Positions 27,991-36,390 of a stretch of DNA of 64,000 nucleotides are shown one piece after another; the stretch's first letter is position 1, and every line of letters begins with the position of its first letter. The DNA lies in contig NZ_VDMC01000001.1 of the NCBI RefSeq assembly GCF_006346335.1, forward strand, positions 558,001 to 622,000, written 5' to 3'. The notes under the pieces were generated by a model. The model worked only from the letters and a program-made list of their open reading frames with translations. It had not been told where the DNA came from and did not search any database. The position numbers were made by a program, and so were the translations under genes. This stretch comes from Aequorivita sinensis. GTDB lineage: Bacteria; Bacteroidota; Bacteroidia; Flavobacteriales; Flavobacteriaceae.

Positions 27991-28041
27991 TTTAATTTTT
28001 CGTCCCTCTTCATTTAGAACAGGGCTTTATATATAAAATAT

Positions 28042-29382
28042 ATGGGCTGTACCAGCTGTGCCACAGGCGCCAACGGACAGCCAAAGGGATGCAAGAACAA
28101 TGGTACTTGCGGAACCGATGGCTGTAACAAACTAACGGTGTTTGATTGGCTTTCAAATATGCAACTTCCCGCTAATATGGAACCCTTCAATGCGGTAGAA
28201 GTTCGCTTTAAAAACGGTAGAAAAGATTTCTACCAAAATCCAGATAACCTCACACTAAGCATTGGCGATACTGTAGCTACAGAAGCTTCGCCAGGTCACG
28301 ATATAGGAATGGTAACTTTAACAGGCGAGCTTGTTAGAGTTCAAATGAAAAAGAAACGAGTACCTACTAAAATCGAGGCGCTTCCAAAAATTTATCGCAA
28401 GGCAACTCAAAAAGATATAGATATCTGGCAAGAGGTCCGTAACAAGGAGGCAGATGTTCAGAAACGTTCCCGAGAAATAGCTATTCGTTTAGGACTTCAA
28501 ATGAAGATTAGCGATGTAGAATTTCAAGGAGATGCATCAAAAGTTATATTCTATTATACCGCTGAAGAAAGAGTAGATTTCCGTGAATTAATTAAAGAAT
28601 TTGCACGAACTTTCAATACCCGTATTGAAATGAAGCAAATTGGTTTTCGCCAAGAGGCTGCGCGCTTAGGGGGTATTGGTAGTTGTGGTCGTGAACTTTG
28701 CTGTTCTACATGGCTTACAGATTTCCGTTCGGTAAATACTTCGGCAGCACGTTATCAGCAACTTTCTCTAAACCCTCAAAAACTTGCAGGACAATGTGGA
28801 AAGCTTAAATGTTGTTTGAATTACGAATTAGACACTTATTTAGAAGCATTAGAGTCTTTTCCAAGTACTGATACTAAGTTGCAAACTGAAAAAGGAACTG
28901 CTACTTGCCAAAAAATTGATATTTTTAAAGGCTTGCTTTGGTATGCCTACGAAAAGGATTTCATGAATTGGCACGAGCTTACTGCTGAAAAGGCTAACGA
29001 AATTATCGAGCTAAATAAGGCTGGTAAAAAACCTTTTGCATTAGAGGAATTCATTATTGAAGCTCCAGTAGCCGAAAAAGAACCGTATAGTAATGTTGTA
29101 GGTCAAGATAGTTTAACGCGTTTTGACAAACCAAAACAGAAGCCTAAAAAGCGCAGAAAAAAGACTAAATCTAAGCCTCGTGCAAATGCGGATTCAGCCA
29201 ATAAACCTGCAGCTGGAGAAAATAAAAATGCTTCAAAAAAGGCTAATACTAAACCTAGAAAAAAGCCTAGTAATAAGCCAAGTAGTAAGCCAGCAAATAA
29301 ACCTACAAATAAGTCAAGTAATAAAGGATCTAATAAGCCAACGAATCAAAATAGAAATAGAAAGTCGTCAAAAAATGAATAA
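28042..29382 (+). CDS. PSP1/RicT-like regulatory iron-sulfur complex protein
   Basis: This PSP1 C-terminal domain protein is homologous to RicT (YaaT), whose complex carries FeS clusters and stimulates RNase Y-dependent RNA processing in Bacillus. The 446-residue protein has an N-terminal Cys array (MGCTSC, GCKNNGTCGTDGC), the PSP1 core (about 50-290) with GIGSCGRELCCSTWL and GQCGKLKCCLNY, and an unusual C-terminal tail of about 85 residues made almost only of Lys, Asn, Pro, Ser and Thr (KPSNKPSSKPANKPTNK). The gldH ATG overlaps its last 8 nt. Its role in this phylum is not established from sequence. Confidence 0.87.
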   Translation: MGCTSCATGANGQPKGCKNNGTCGTDGCNKLTVFDWLSNMQLPANMEPFNAVEVRFKNGRKDFYQNPDNLTLSIGDTVATEASPGHDIGMVTLTGELVRVQMKKKRVPTKIEALPKIYRKATQKDIDIWQEVRNKEADVQKRSREIAIRLGLQMKISDVEFQGDASKVIFYYTAEERVDFRELIKEFARTFNTRIEMKQIGFRQEAARLGGIGSCGRELCCSTWLTDFRSVNTSAARYQQLSLNPQKLAGQCGKLKCCLNYELDTYLEALESFPSTDTKLQTEKGTATCQKIDIFKGLLWYAYEKDFMNWHELTAEKANEIIELNKAGKKPFALEEFIIEAPVAEKEPYSNVVGQDSLTRFDKPKQKPKKRRKKTKSKPRANADSANKPAAGENKNASKKANTKPRKKPSNKPSSKPANKPTNKSSNKGSNKPTNQNRNRKSSKNE

Positions 29383-29854
29383 ATTAGTAATGATTTTTGT
29401 GGCTGCTGTATGTTTCGTTTCTTGCGATTCTAATACAGTATTTAGTGATACAAAGGCAATGGACGGGCATTGGGGTGCTGCTGAAACTGTAGCGTTTACA
29501 TTGCCTGAATTAGATTCGTTAAAAAAATATAATTTATTTTTAAACATTAGAAACACTAACGAATATAAGTACAACAACCTATTTTTAATAGTTTCGATGG
29601 AGTTTCCACACGGTAAAACAATTACCGACACTTTAGAATACCGTATGGCTAACCCCGATGGTTCGTGGATGGGACACGGTATAGGAAACTTAAAAGAAAA
29701 TAAATTGTGGTATAAAGAAAACGTACAGTTTGTTGAAGAAGGGTCTTACAAGGTTAACATAGGGCATGCAATGCGCAATAACGGTTCTATTGAAGGCGTT
29801 AGCAAACTTGAAGGTATATCAGATGTTGGGTTTAGTATAGAAGCTTCCAAATAG
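29375..29854 (+). CDS. gldH: Gliding motility lipoprotein GldH
   Basis: GldH is a lipoprotein needed for gliding motility in Flavobacterium and found in gliding and many non-gliding Bacteroidota. The 159-residue protein has a lipoprotein signal ending CFVSC (Cys at 17) and the family features NIRNTNEYKYNNLFLIV and HGIGNLKENKLWY. I start at ATG 29375: a longer frame to 29123 lies inside the PSP1 gene and has no signal peptide. It overlaps PSP1 by 8 nt and is 10 nt from PBP1A, a neighbourhood common in this family. Presence of gldH does not prove that the cell glides. Confidence 0.92.
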   Translation: MNKLVMIFVAAVCFVSCDSNTVFSDTKAMDGHWGAAETVAFTLPELDSLKKYNLFLNIRNTNEYKYNNLFLIVSMEFPHGKTITDTLEYRMANPDGSWMGHGIGNLKENKLWYKENVQFVEEGSYKVNIGHAMRNNGSIEGVSKLEGISDVGFSIEASK

Positions 29855-29864
29855 TAAATAAAAT

Positions 29865-32174
29865 ATGGCAAAAAAAAAGGCATCCGCAAAAGATAAAAAA
29901 CGCAGTTTAGGGCGTCACATTAGAACCTTTTGGAAGATTTTCGCAGGGTTTATACTACTAATAGTCTTAATGTTTTTAATGGCTTCTTGGGGCGTTTTTG
30001 GAAGTCTTCCAGATGAAACAAGCCTAGAAAATCCAGAGAAAAACCTCGCAACTGAAATTATTTCATCCGACGGAAAAACCATTGGAAAATTCTACAAAGA
30101 AAACCGTACTCCAGTACCTTACGATTCTTTACCAGACCACTTAATTAACGCATTAATTGCAACTGAAGACGTTCGTTTTTACGATCACTCCGGGATTGAT
30201 GGTCGCGGGACATTAAGAGCAATTGCATTTTTAGGCTCTAGAGGTGGAGCAAGTACAATTAGTCAACAGCTAGCAAAACTGTTTTTTACCGAACAGGTAT
30301 CTCGCAATAAATTCCAAAGAGGACTACAAAAAGTTAAAGAATGGATAATTGCAACTCGCTTGGAACGTCGTTATACAAAAGAGGAAATTATTACAATGTA
30401 TTTTAACGAATACGACTTTGTGAATCAAGCTGTTGGTATAGAGTCTGCAGCTAATATTTATTTCGACAAACCGCCGTCTCAGCTTTCAACTATTGAATCT
30501 GCGACTCTTGTAGGAATGTTCAAAAATGCTTCCCTATATAATCCAATTCGAAATCCAGAAGGTGTTAAAAACCGAAGAAATGTGGTGTTAGCACAAATGG
30601 AGAAATACGATTATATTTCAGAAAAAGTAAAAGATTCGCTACAAGCTCTTCCACTGAATATCGAATTTACACCGCAAGGTCACGATGAAGGAAGTGCGAC
30701 TTATTTCCGTGAGTATGCACGTCATTTTATGGAAAATTGGATAAAAGAACATCCAAAGTCAGATGGTAGTAAATACAATATTTACCAAGACGGACTTAAG
30801 GTTTATGTTACTATAGATAGTAAAATGCAACTTCACGCCGAAAATGCTGTTAAAACGCATATGGCAAACCTCCAAGCTGTTTTTGACGAACAAAATAAAG
30901 GGAATAAAACTGCGCCTTTTAGAGATATTACAGAAAAAGAAACCGAAGGGATTTTAAATTCAGCCATGCGAAAAAGTGATCGCTGGCGCGATATGAAAAG
31001 ACAAGGAAAAGACGAGGAAGAAATTATTGCAAGCTTTAAAAAAGCAATCCCGATGCGTGTTTTCTCTTGGAAAGGAGACATTGACACAATTATGACTCCG
31101 TTAGATTCTATTCGTTACCACAAATCATTTTTACAAGCGGCTATGATGTCTATGACACCACAAACAGGTGAAGTAAAAGCGTGGGTTGGTGGAATAGATT
31201 ACAAACATTACAAATACGATATGGTTAAAAAAGGAAGACGCCAGATAGGTTCCACTTTTAAGCCATTTGTTTACGCAACAGCTATAGACCAAATGCATAT
31301 GTCTCCTTGTGATACATTACCAAATACTATGTACACAATCCCAGCTGGAAAACACAACTTAATAAAACCTTGGACACCTAAAAACTCTGGAGGTAGTTAT
31401 GGAGGAATGGTCTCTCTTAAACACGCTCTTGCAAATTCTATCAACACAATTACAGCAAGACTTATTGATAGGGTTGGACCAGAACCAGTTATCGATCTAG
31501 TGAAAAAAATGGGTGCAAATACAGATAATATGCCTGCGGTACCATCAATTGCTTTAGGAACTGCAGATTTATCGGTTTATGAAATGGTTGGAGCTTACAG
31601 CACCTTTGCAAATGAAGGAGTATATATAGAGCCTATTCTTATTCAAAGAATTGAGGATAAAAATGGAACTGTTCTTTATCAAAATGTTCCAAAAACACGA
31701 GATGTTATAAGTAACGAAACTGCGTATGTTACAACTAGTTTAATGGAAGGAGTAACGCAATCAGGAACGGGTACTCGTTTAAGAGGAAATTGGGCTGTTA
31801 ATTCACCTTTTTACAAAGAAGTTATGACAGGATATCCATACGATTTTAAAAATCCTATTGCTGGTAAAACGGGGACTACACAAAACAACAGTGATGGTTG
31901 GTTTATGGGGATGGTTCCAAATCTTGTTACAGGAGTTTGGGTAGGAGGAGATGATAGAGCTACACATTTCAGAAGCACTAGATACGGACAAGGAGCAACA
32001 ATGGCACTACCAATTTGGGGAATGTATATGAAGAGTTGCTATGCCGATAAAGATTTAGATGTGTCTACTGAAAACTTTAAGCGTCCAAGTAATCTTTCTA
32101 TTGAAACTAACTGTGCAGTATGGAGAGATAGGGATGCTGATAAGGAAGAAATTCCAGATGAGTTTGATTTTTAA
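29865..32174 (+). CDS. Penicillin-binding protein 1A (class A PBP)
   Basis: This bifunctional cell-wall enzyme polymerises lipid II glycan and cross-links peptides. The 769-residue protein has a basic cytosolic N-terminus, one membrane helix (about 23-45), a glycosyltransferase 51 domain with catalytic Glu in ATEDVRFYDHSGID (about 100) and GGASTISQQLAK, and a transpeptidase domain with Ser-x-x-Lys in GSTFKPF (about 460), Ser-x-Asn in NSINTITARL (about 525) and KTG in AGKTGTTQNN (about 665). It is complete and 10 nt from gldH. Confidence 0.94.
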   Translation: MAKKKASAKDKKRSLGRHIRTFWKIFAGFILLIVLMFLMASWGVFGSLPDETSLENPEKNLATEIISSDGKTIGKFYKENRTPVPYDSLPDHLINALIATEDVRFYDHSGIDGRGTLRAIAFLGSRGGASTISQQLAKLFFTEQVSRNKFQRGLQKVKEWIIATRLERRYTKEEIITMYFNEYDFVNQAVGIESAANIYFDKPPSQLSTIESATLVGMFKNASLYNPIRNPEGVKNRRNVVLAQMEKYDYISEKVKDSLQALPLNIEFTPQGHDEGSATYFREYARHFMENWIKEHPKSDGSKYNIYQDGLKVYVTIDSKMQLHAENAVKTHMANLQAVFDEQNKGNKTAPFRDITEKETEGILNSAMRKSDRWRDMKRQGKDEEEIIASFKKAIPMRVFSWKGDIDTIMTPLDSIRYHKSFLQAAMMSMTPQTGEVKAWVGGIDYKHYKYDMVKKGRRQIGSTFKPFVYATAIDQMHMSPCDTLPNTMYTIPAGKHNLIKPWTPKNSGGSYGGMVSLKHALANSINTITARLIDRVGPEPVIDLVKKMGANTDNMPAVPSIALGTADLSVYEMVGAYSTFANEGVYIEPILIQRIEDKNGTVLYQNVPKTRDVISNETAYVTTSLMEGVTQSGTGTRLRGNWAVNSPFYKEVMTGYPYDFKNPIAGKTGTTQNNSDGWFMGMVPNLVTGVWVGGDDRATHFRSTRYGQGATMALPIWGMYMKSCYADKDLDVSTENFKRPSNLSIETNCAVWRDRDADKEEIPDEFDF

Positions 32175-32332
32175 TTAAAAATCTAATAATCATAAAAACT
32201 AAATTTTAGACTTTTTACTGATATCAAAAGAGCTGTTTTTCTATTGATTTAACAGTTAGGTGTTTATTAGGTGTTTGTAGAATTGTCCTGAATACTCAGA
32301 CAAATTTTGTAATTTTCAGAAAAATTTTAAAA

Positions 32333-33031
32333 ATGATAAATAAGACAGTAGCAAACGTTCGAGAAGCCTGTGAAGGCATTGAAGACGGAATGACTTTTAT
32401 GCTCGGAGGCTTTGGTCTTTGTGGTATTCCTGAAAACATAATCAACGAATTGGTTAGACGAAACATTCAAGGTGTTACTTGTATTTCAAATAATGCAGGT
32501 GTAGATGATTTTGGTCTAGGTCTTTTGCTTAAAAAGCACCAAATAAAGAAAATGATTTCTTCTTATGTAGGAGAAAACGCCGAATTTGAACGCCAAATGC
32601 TAAGTGGCGAAATGGAGGTAGAGCTTGTTCCTCAAGGAACGCTAGCACAAAGATGTGAAGCTGCTCGAACTGGTATTCCAGCCTTTTTTACTCCTGCAGG
32701 TTACGGAACCGAAGTAGCTGAAGGTAAAGAAACCCGTGAATTTAACGGAAAAATGCACATAATGGAGAGAGCTTTTGAAGCTGATTTCTCATTTGTAAAG
32801 GCTTGGAAAGGCGATGAAGCTGGAAATCTTATTTTTAAAGGTACAGCAAGAAACTTTAACCCTGCCATGTGTGGTGCTGGAAAAATTACAGTAGCTGAAG
32901 TAGAAGAACTTGTTCCTGCTGGTGAATTAGACCCGAATCAAGTTCATATTCCTGGAATTTTTGTTCAGCGAATTTTTCAAGGTGAAAAATATGAAAAACG
33001 CATTGAGCAACTTACAGTGCGTAAAAAATAA
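32333..33031 (+). CDS. scoA: 3-oxoacid CoA-transferase subunit A
   Basis: SCOT moves CoA from succinyl-CoA to acetoacetate (or another acid), linking ketone-body or polyhydroxybutyrate breakdown with the TCA cycle. Subunit A (232 residues) shows the SCOT alpha motif [15 protein letters not shown] (about residues 22-36) and [14 protein letters not shown] (about 50). It is encoded just before subunit B, separated by 150 nt that carry a REP-like insertion. Confidence 0.93.
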   Translation: MINKTVANVREACEGIEDGMTFMLGGFGLCGIPENIINELVRRNIQGVTCISNNAGVDDFGLGLLLKKHQIKKMISSYVGENAEFERQMLSGEMEVELVPQGTLAQRCEAARTGIPAFFTPAGYGTEVAEGKETREFNGKMHIMERAFEADFSFVKAWKGDEAGNLIFKGTARNFNPAMCGAGKITVAEVEELVPAGELDPNQVHIPGIFVQRIFQGEKYEKRIEQLTVRKK

Positions 33032-33109
33032 GTAATTGGAATCTTAGCGTTTTCAGAGATGACATATTAGACTATAAAGAATCAGAGAACGCAAAGGAAA
33101 AATAATTAT

Positions 33110-33142
33110 GTCAGGTTGAGCCCTTCGGCATCGCTCAGAATA
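33110..33142. repeat. REP-like element between scoA and scoB
   Basis: The sequence GTCAGGTTGAGCCCTTCGGC continues with ATCGCTCAG and resembles the TTGAGC...GCTCAG hairpins of the other short repeats in this window, including the metG copy. It lies within the intergenic gap of an otherwise compact two-gene operon and starts 72 nt before the scoB ATG. Confidence 0.65.
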
Positions 33143-33181
33143 AACCAAGGTGGAAACCTACTTCAAATTAACAATATTGAG

Positions 33182-33835
33182 ATGTTAGATAAAAACCAAA
33201 TAGCACAACGAATAGCAAAAGAAGTTAAGGACGGATACTACGTGAACTTAGGAATAGGAATTCCAACTTTAGTTGCGAATTTTGTGCGTGACGATATTAG
33301 TGTAGAATTTCAAAGTGAAAATGGAATCCTAGGAATGGGACCATTCCCTTATGAAGGGGAAGAAGACCCAGATTTAATTAATGCCGGTAAACAAACTATT
33401 ACAGCCCTTCCCGGAGCTTCCTTCTTCGACTCTGCAATGAGTTTTGGTATGATACGTGGCCAACACGTAGATTTAACTATTTTGGGAGCAATGGAAGTAT
33501 CTCAAAACGGTGATATTGCCAATTGGAAAATTCCGGGTAAAATGGTAAAAGGAATGGGAGGAGCAATGGATTTAGTAGCCTCAGCCGAAAATATTATTGT
33601 GGCTATGATGCATACGAATCGCGCTGGCGAATCGAAATTGCTTAAGGAATGTACTCTACCGCTTACTGGAGTTGCCTGTGTAAAGAAGATTGTGAGCAAT
33701 CTTGCAGTAATGGAAGTTAGAGATGGTAAATTTCACCTGTTGGAACGTGCACCTGGTGTTTCTGTTGAAGAAATTCAACAAGCAACTGAAGGTGATTTAG
33801 TAGTTGAAGGTGACATTCCTGAAATGAAATTTTAA
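33182..33835 (+). CDS. scoB: 3-oxoacid CoA-transferase subunit B
   Basis: Beta subunit of SCOT, 217 residues, with the catalytic Glu in FQSENGILGMGPFP (about residue 46) and the downstream GASFFDSAMSFGMIRGQHVD and GMGGAMDLV motifs. The longer open frame reaches back to 33116 through the REP-like sequence and has no conserved residues there, so I start at ATG 33182 (MLDKNQIAQRIAKE). Confidence 0.94.
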   Translation: MLDKNQIAQRIAKEVKDGYYVNLGIGIPTLVANFVRDDISVEFQSENGILGMGPFPYEGEEDPDLINAGKQTITALPGASFFDSAMSFGMIRGQHVDLTILGAMEVSQNGDIANWKIPGKMVKGMGGAMDLVASAENIIVAMMHTNRAGESKLLKECTLPLTGVACVKKIVSNLAVMEVRDGKFHLLERAPGVSVEEIQQATEGDLVVEGDIPEMKF

Positions 33836-33897
33836 AATAATTCTACTTTTTTTATATAATAGGGGTTATTTAAAAAGCAAAAATTATTTGATTTGTT

Positions 33898-33965
33898 AGG
33901 TCGAGCGTAGTCGAGACCTATTTAGAAGTCAGTAATTTAAAGTTCTCGACTGCGTTCGAACAGAA
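33898..33965. repeat. REP-like inverted pair downstream of scoB
   Basis: Two copies of the TCGA...GCG...TCGA core in opposite orientation (AGGTCGAGCGTAGTCGAGACCT at 33898-33919, split arms AGGTC/GACCT; TTCTCGACTGCGTTCGAA at 33943-33960) lie between the convergent scoB and ABC genes. They could serve as a bidirectional terminator hairpin. Confidence 0.75.
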
Positions 33966-34008
33966 AGTGAGACTTGCTTTTTGGATAGCCTTTTTTGTTC
34001 AGGAAAGA

Positions 34009-35697
34009 TTAAATCCCTTTAGGAATCGCTTGAATAAGCTTTTTTGAATATTCGGTCTGCGGATTTTCGTAAATTTCGTCGGCATCTCCTAGTTCTTCTA
34101 TTTTCCCTTTATTCATCACTAATAGTTGATCCGACATGTATTTCACCACCGCCAAATCGTGCGATATAAAAATATATGTGAAGCCATAATCGTTTTTCAG
34201 TTCGTTCAAGAGATTAAGAACTTGTGCCTGCACAGAAATATCTAAAGCAGAAACCGATTCGTCACAAATAACAAGTTTTGGCTCTACTATTACTGTTCGA
34301 GCAATTCCAACACGTTGTCGTTGCCCCCCTGATAGCTCGTGTGGATAACGGTAAAAGTATGTCTCATCCAAACCTACTCTATCTAGAAGCGAAATAACGC
34401 GCTCTCTTCTTTCTTTTTTATTTTTCCCTAAACCGTGAACTTCCATGGGCTCCATCAAAGCTTCGCCTATCATCAAACGAGGGTTTAAAGAGGAAAATGG
34501 ATCTTGAAAAATAATCTGAATTTCTTTTCTCAGATTTCTAATATCAGTTTTTGAAAGCGTTGTAAGTTCTTTACCGCGATATTTTATACTTCCTTCAGTC
34601 GCTTTTTCAAGCTGAAGAATTGTTTTTCCCAAAGTAGATTTTCCACAACCCGATTCGCCTACAAGTCCTAAAGTTTCTCCTTCAAAAACCGAAAAACTAA
34701 CGTTATCTACTGCTTTTACAACTTCTGTTTTGGCAAAAAGCCCCACATTGCTGAAATAGTATTTTTCAAGGTTGACGATTTCTAAAATAGGGGACTGAGT
34801 GTATATCTGCTTATGTTTTTTAGCGCGTTCGGTCGCTTTTATTTCTCTAGGCTTAAAACTTTTATCAGCAATAGAAGCAATGGTTGGCAATTCTGCTAAA
34901 CGCACATTTAATGAAGGTCGCGACGCCAATAATGCTTTGGTATATTCGTTTTGAGGATTTTTAAAAATCTCTTCGGTAGTGGCACTCTCAACGATATTCC
35001 CCTTATACATTACCAAAACTCTATCTGCAATTTCTGAAACCAAACTTAAATCGTGCGAAATAAATAGCATAGCCATTTTAGTTTCTTTCTGAATCGATTT
35101 TAGAAGCGAAATAATTTCTTTCTGTACCGTAACATCAAGTGCTGTTGTTGGTTCGTCTGCTATGAGTAATTTAGGTTTACAAGCAATAGCCATGGCAATC
35201 ATAACTCGCTGCATTTGTCCACCGCTTATTTGATGTGGATAACTGTTGTAAATTTCGTTGGGACGTGGCAGTTTCACTTTTTCAAACAGCGAAATGGTTT
35301 CCTTTTTGGCTTCAGAAGCATTCATATTTAAGTGAAGCATGAGTATTTCAGAAACTTGAAAACCGCATTTCAATGAAGGGTTAAGCGCACTCATAGGCTC
35401 TTGAAAAATCATTGCGATTTCGCTACCGCGGATTTTTCTAAACTTCTTTTCTTCGTACTTCAATAAATCGTTTCCTTGGAAATAGATTTCTCCCGATAAG
35501 TTGGCTTGCTTTTTTGGCAATAACCCCATAAGTGTTAAAGATGTAACCGATTTACCAGAACCAGATTCGCCTACAATCCCTAAAATTTCGTTTTCAAATA
35601 CATCAAAAGATATAGTATGTAAAACTTCAGTTTTCTTTTTCTTGTTCCCCAAGGAAAGAACAAGATCTTTAATCGATATTAATGGGGTGTTTTCCAT
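34009..35697 (-). CDS. Peptide/nickel-type ABC transporter, two fused ATP-binding domains
   Basis: This 562-residue ATPase fuses the DppD- and DppF-type subunits of oligopeptide importers. The first ATPase (about 1-260) has Walker A GESGSGKS and signature SGGQMQR; the second (about 295-560) has [15 protein letters not shown] and Walker [13 protein letters not shown]. It powers import (less likely export) of oligopeptides or related solutes across the inner membrane together with permeases that are not encoded in this window. The promoter box ends 5 nt before the ATG. Confidence 0.92.
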   Translation of the reverse strand: MENTPLISIKDLVLSLGNKKKKTEVLHTISFDVFENEILGIVGESGSGKSVTSLTLMGLLPKKQANLSGEIYFQGNDLLKYEEKKFRKIRGSEIAMIFQEPMSALNPSLKCGFQVSEILMLHLNMNASEAKKETISLFEKVKLPRPNEIYNSYPHQISGGQMQRVMIAMAIACKPKLLIADEPTTALDVTVQKEIISLLKSIQKETKMAMLFISHDLSLVSEIADRVLVMYKGNIVESATTEEIFKNPQNEYTKALLASRPSLNVRLAELPTIASIADKSFKPREIKATERAKKHKQIYTQSPILEIVNLEKYYFSNVGLFAKTEVVKAVDNVSFSVFEGETLGLVGESGCGKSTLGKTILQLEKATEGSIKYRGKELTTLSKTDIRNLRKEIQIIFQDPFSSLNPRLMIGEALMEPMEVHGLGKNKKERRERVISLLDRVGLDETYFYRYPHELSGGQRQRVGIARTVIVEPKLVICDESVSALDISVQAQVLNLLNELKNDYGFTYIFISHDLAVVKYMSDQLLVMNKGKIEELGDADEIYENPQTEYSKKLIQAIPKGI

Positions 35698-35702
35698 AGT
35701 AT

Positions 35703-35710
35703 CAAAGATA
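35703..35710 (-). promoter_or_regulatory. -7 promoter box (TATCTTTG) abutting the ABC ATPase gene
   Basis: A perfect TAnnTTTG on the minus strand ends 5 nt before the ATG at 35697, again implying little or no mRNA leader. Confidence 0.55.
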
Positions 35711-35828
35711 GAATTTAAGTTAAAATTGAGTGTGTAGTTTTAATTCAAAAATTTAAAAAGATGTAGCGACAAGCGAGAAAAGAAAATAATTGTTTTATTT
35801 TGAGAATCTCTAACGAAAATCAAATGAT

Positions 35829-36296
35829 ATGAAAAAATTAGTTATCGCCTTATTTACAATAGTTTTATTTACGTCTTGCTCTTCTGATGATGATAGTAAT
35901 TCAGCAGAAACGTCTATAGTAGGTTCTTGGTCGCTAACTGAAATGAATGTGGCTATTCCTGTAGACTTAAACAACGACGGATCTTTTAATCGAAATCTAA
36001 TTAACGAAATTCCATGTATAGAGGGAACGAGTAACTTTTCTGCTAATAATGATTTCTCACAATCGTTTAGTGTGATAACACAAGAGGAAATAAACGGAGA
36101 AATTGTTTTTGGATGCCAAGGCACCGAAAGAAATGAAGGCACTTATGAAATTGTGGGAGACCAAATTAAGTTTACCATAGAAGGCCCAGAGCCAATAACA
36201 GAAACTTTTGACTATACGCTAAATGACAATACGCTAAAAATCATAATGCCAACAGACGATTATGGCACTTTAGAAATGATTTCGCAAAGAGATTGA
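35829..36296 (+). CDS. Lipocalin-like lipoprotein
   Basis: This 155-residue lipoprotein (MKKLVIALFTIVLFTSC, Cys at 17) has an acidic SSDDDSNS linker. The mature part begins IVGSWSLTEMN and alternates beta strands with a GTYEIVGDQIKFTI segment, typical of the small lipocalin-like (DUF4923/lipocalin-like) proteins of Bacteroidota. It is probably outer-membrane anchored; its ligand is unknown. A strong hairpin terminator follows within 20 nt. Confidence 0.75.
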   Translation: MKKLVIALFTIVLFTSCSSDDDSNSAETSIVGSWSLTEMNVAIPVDLNNDGSFNRNLINEIPCIEGTSNFSANNDFSQSFSVITQEEINGEIVFGCQGTERNEGTYEIVGDQIKFTIEGPEPITETFDYTLNDNTLKIIMPTDDYGTLEMISQRD

Positions 36297-36315
36297 CATA
36301 AACTGATGAAATTTC

Positions 36316-36347
36316 AAAGGGCATTTCTTAAGAAACGCCCTTTGTTT
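36316..36347. terminator. Bidirectional intrinsic terminator
   Basis: AAAGGGC and GCCCTTT enclose an inner ATTTCTTAAGAAAC hairpin, flanked by T-rich sequence on the plus side and A-rich sequence on the minus side. It lies between the convergent lipoprotein (+) and polA (-) genes and can serve both. Confidence 0.8.
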
Positions 36348-36390
36348 TACTTCAGTATTTGATTTTTTTTGCATTTTAGCCTTTAGGTGT

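Noticed and set aside
29123-29374. Longer N-terminus for GldH
   Set aside because: The extra 84 codons are the out-of-frame reading of the PSP1 basic tail; GldH needs its lipoprotein signal at the N-terminus.
33116-33181. Longer N-terminus for scoB
   Set aside because: It translates the REP-like element and matches nothing in the SCOT beta family.
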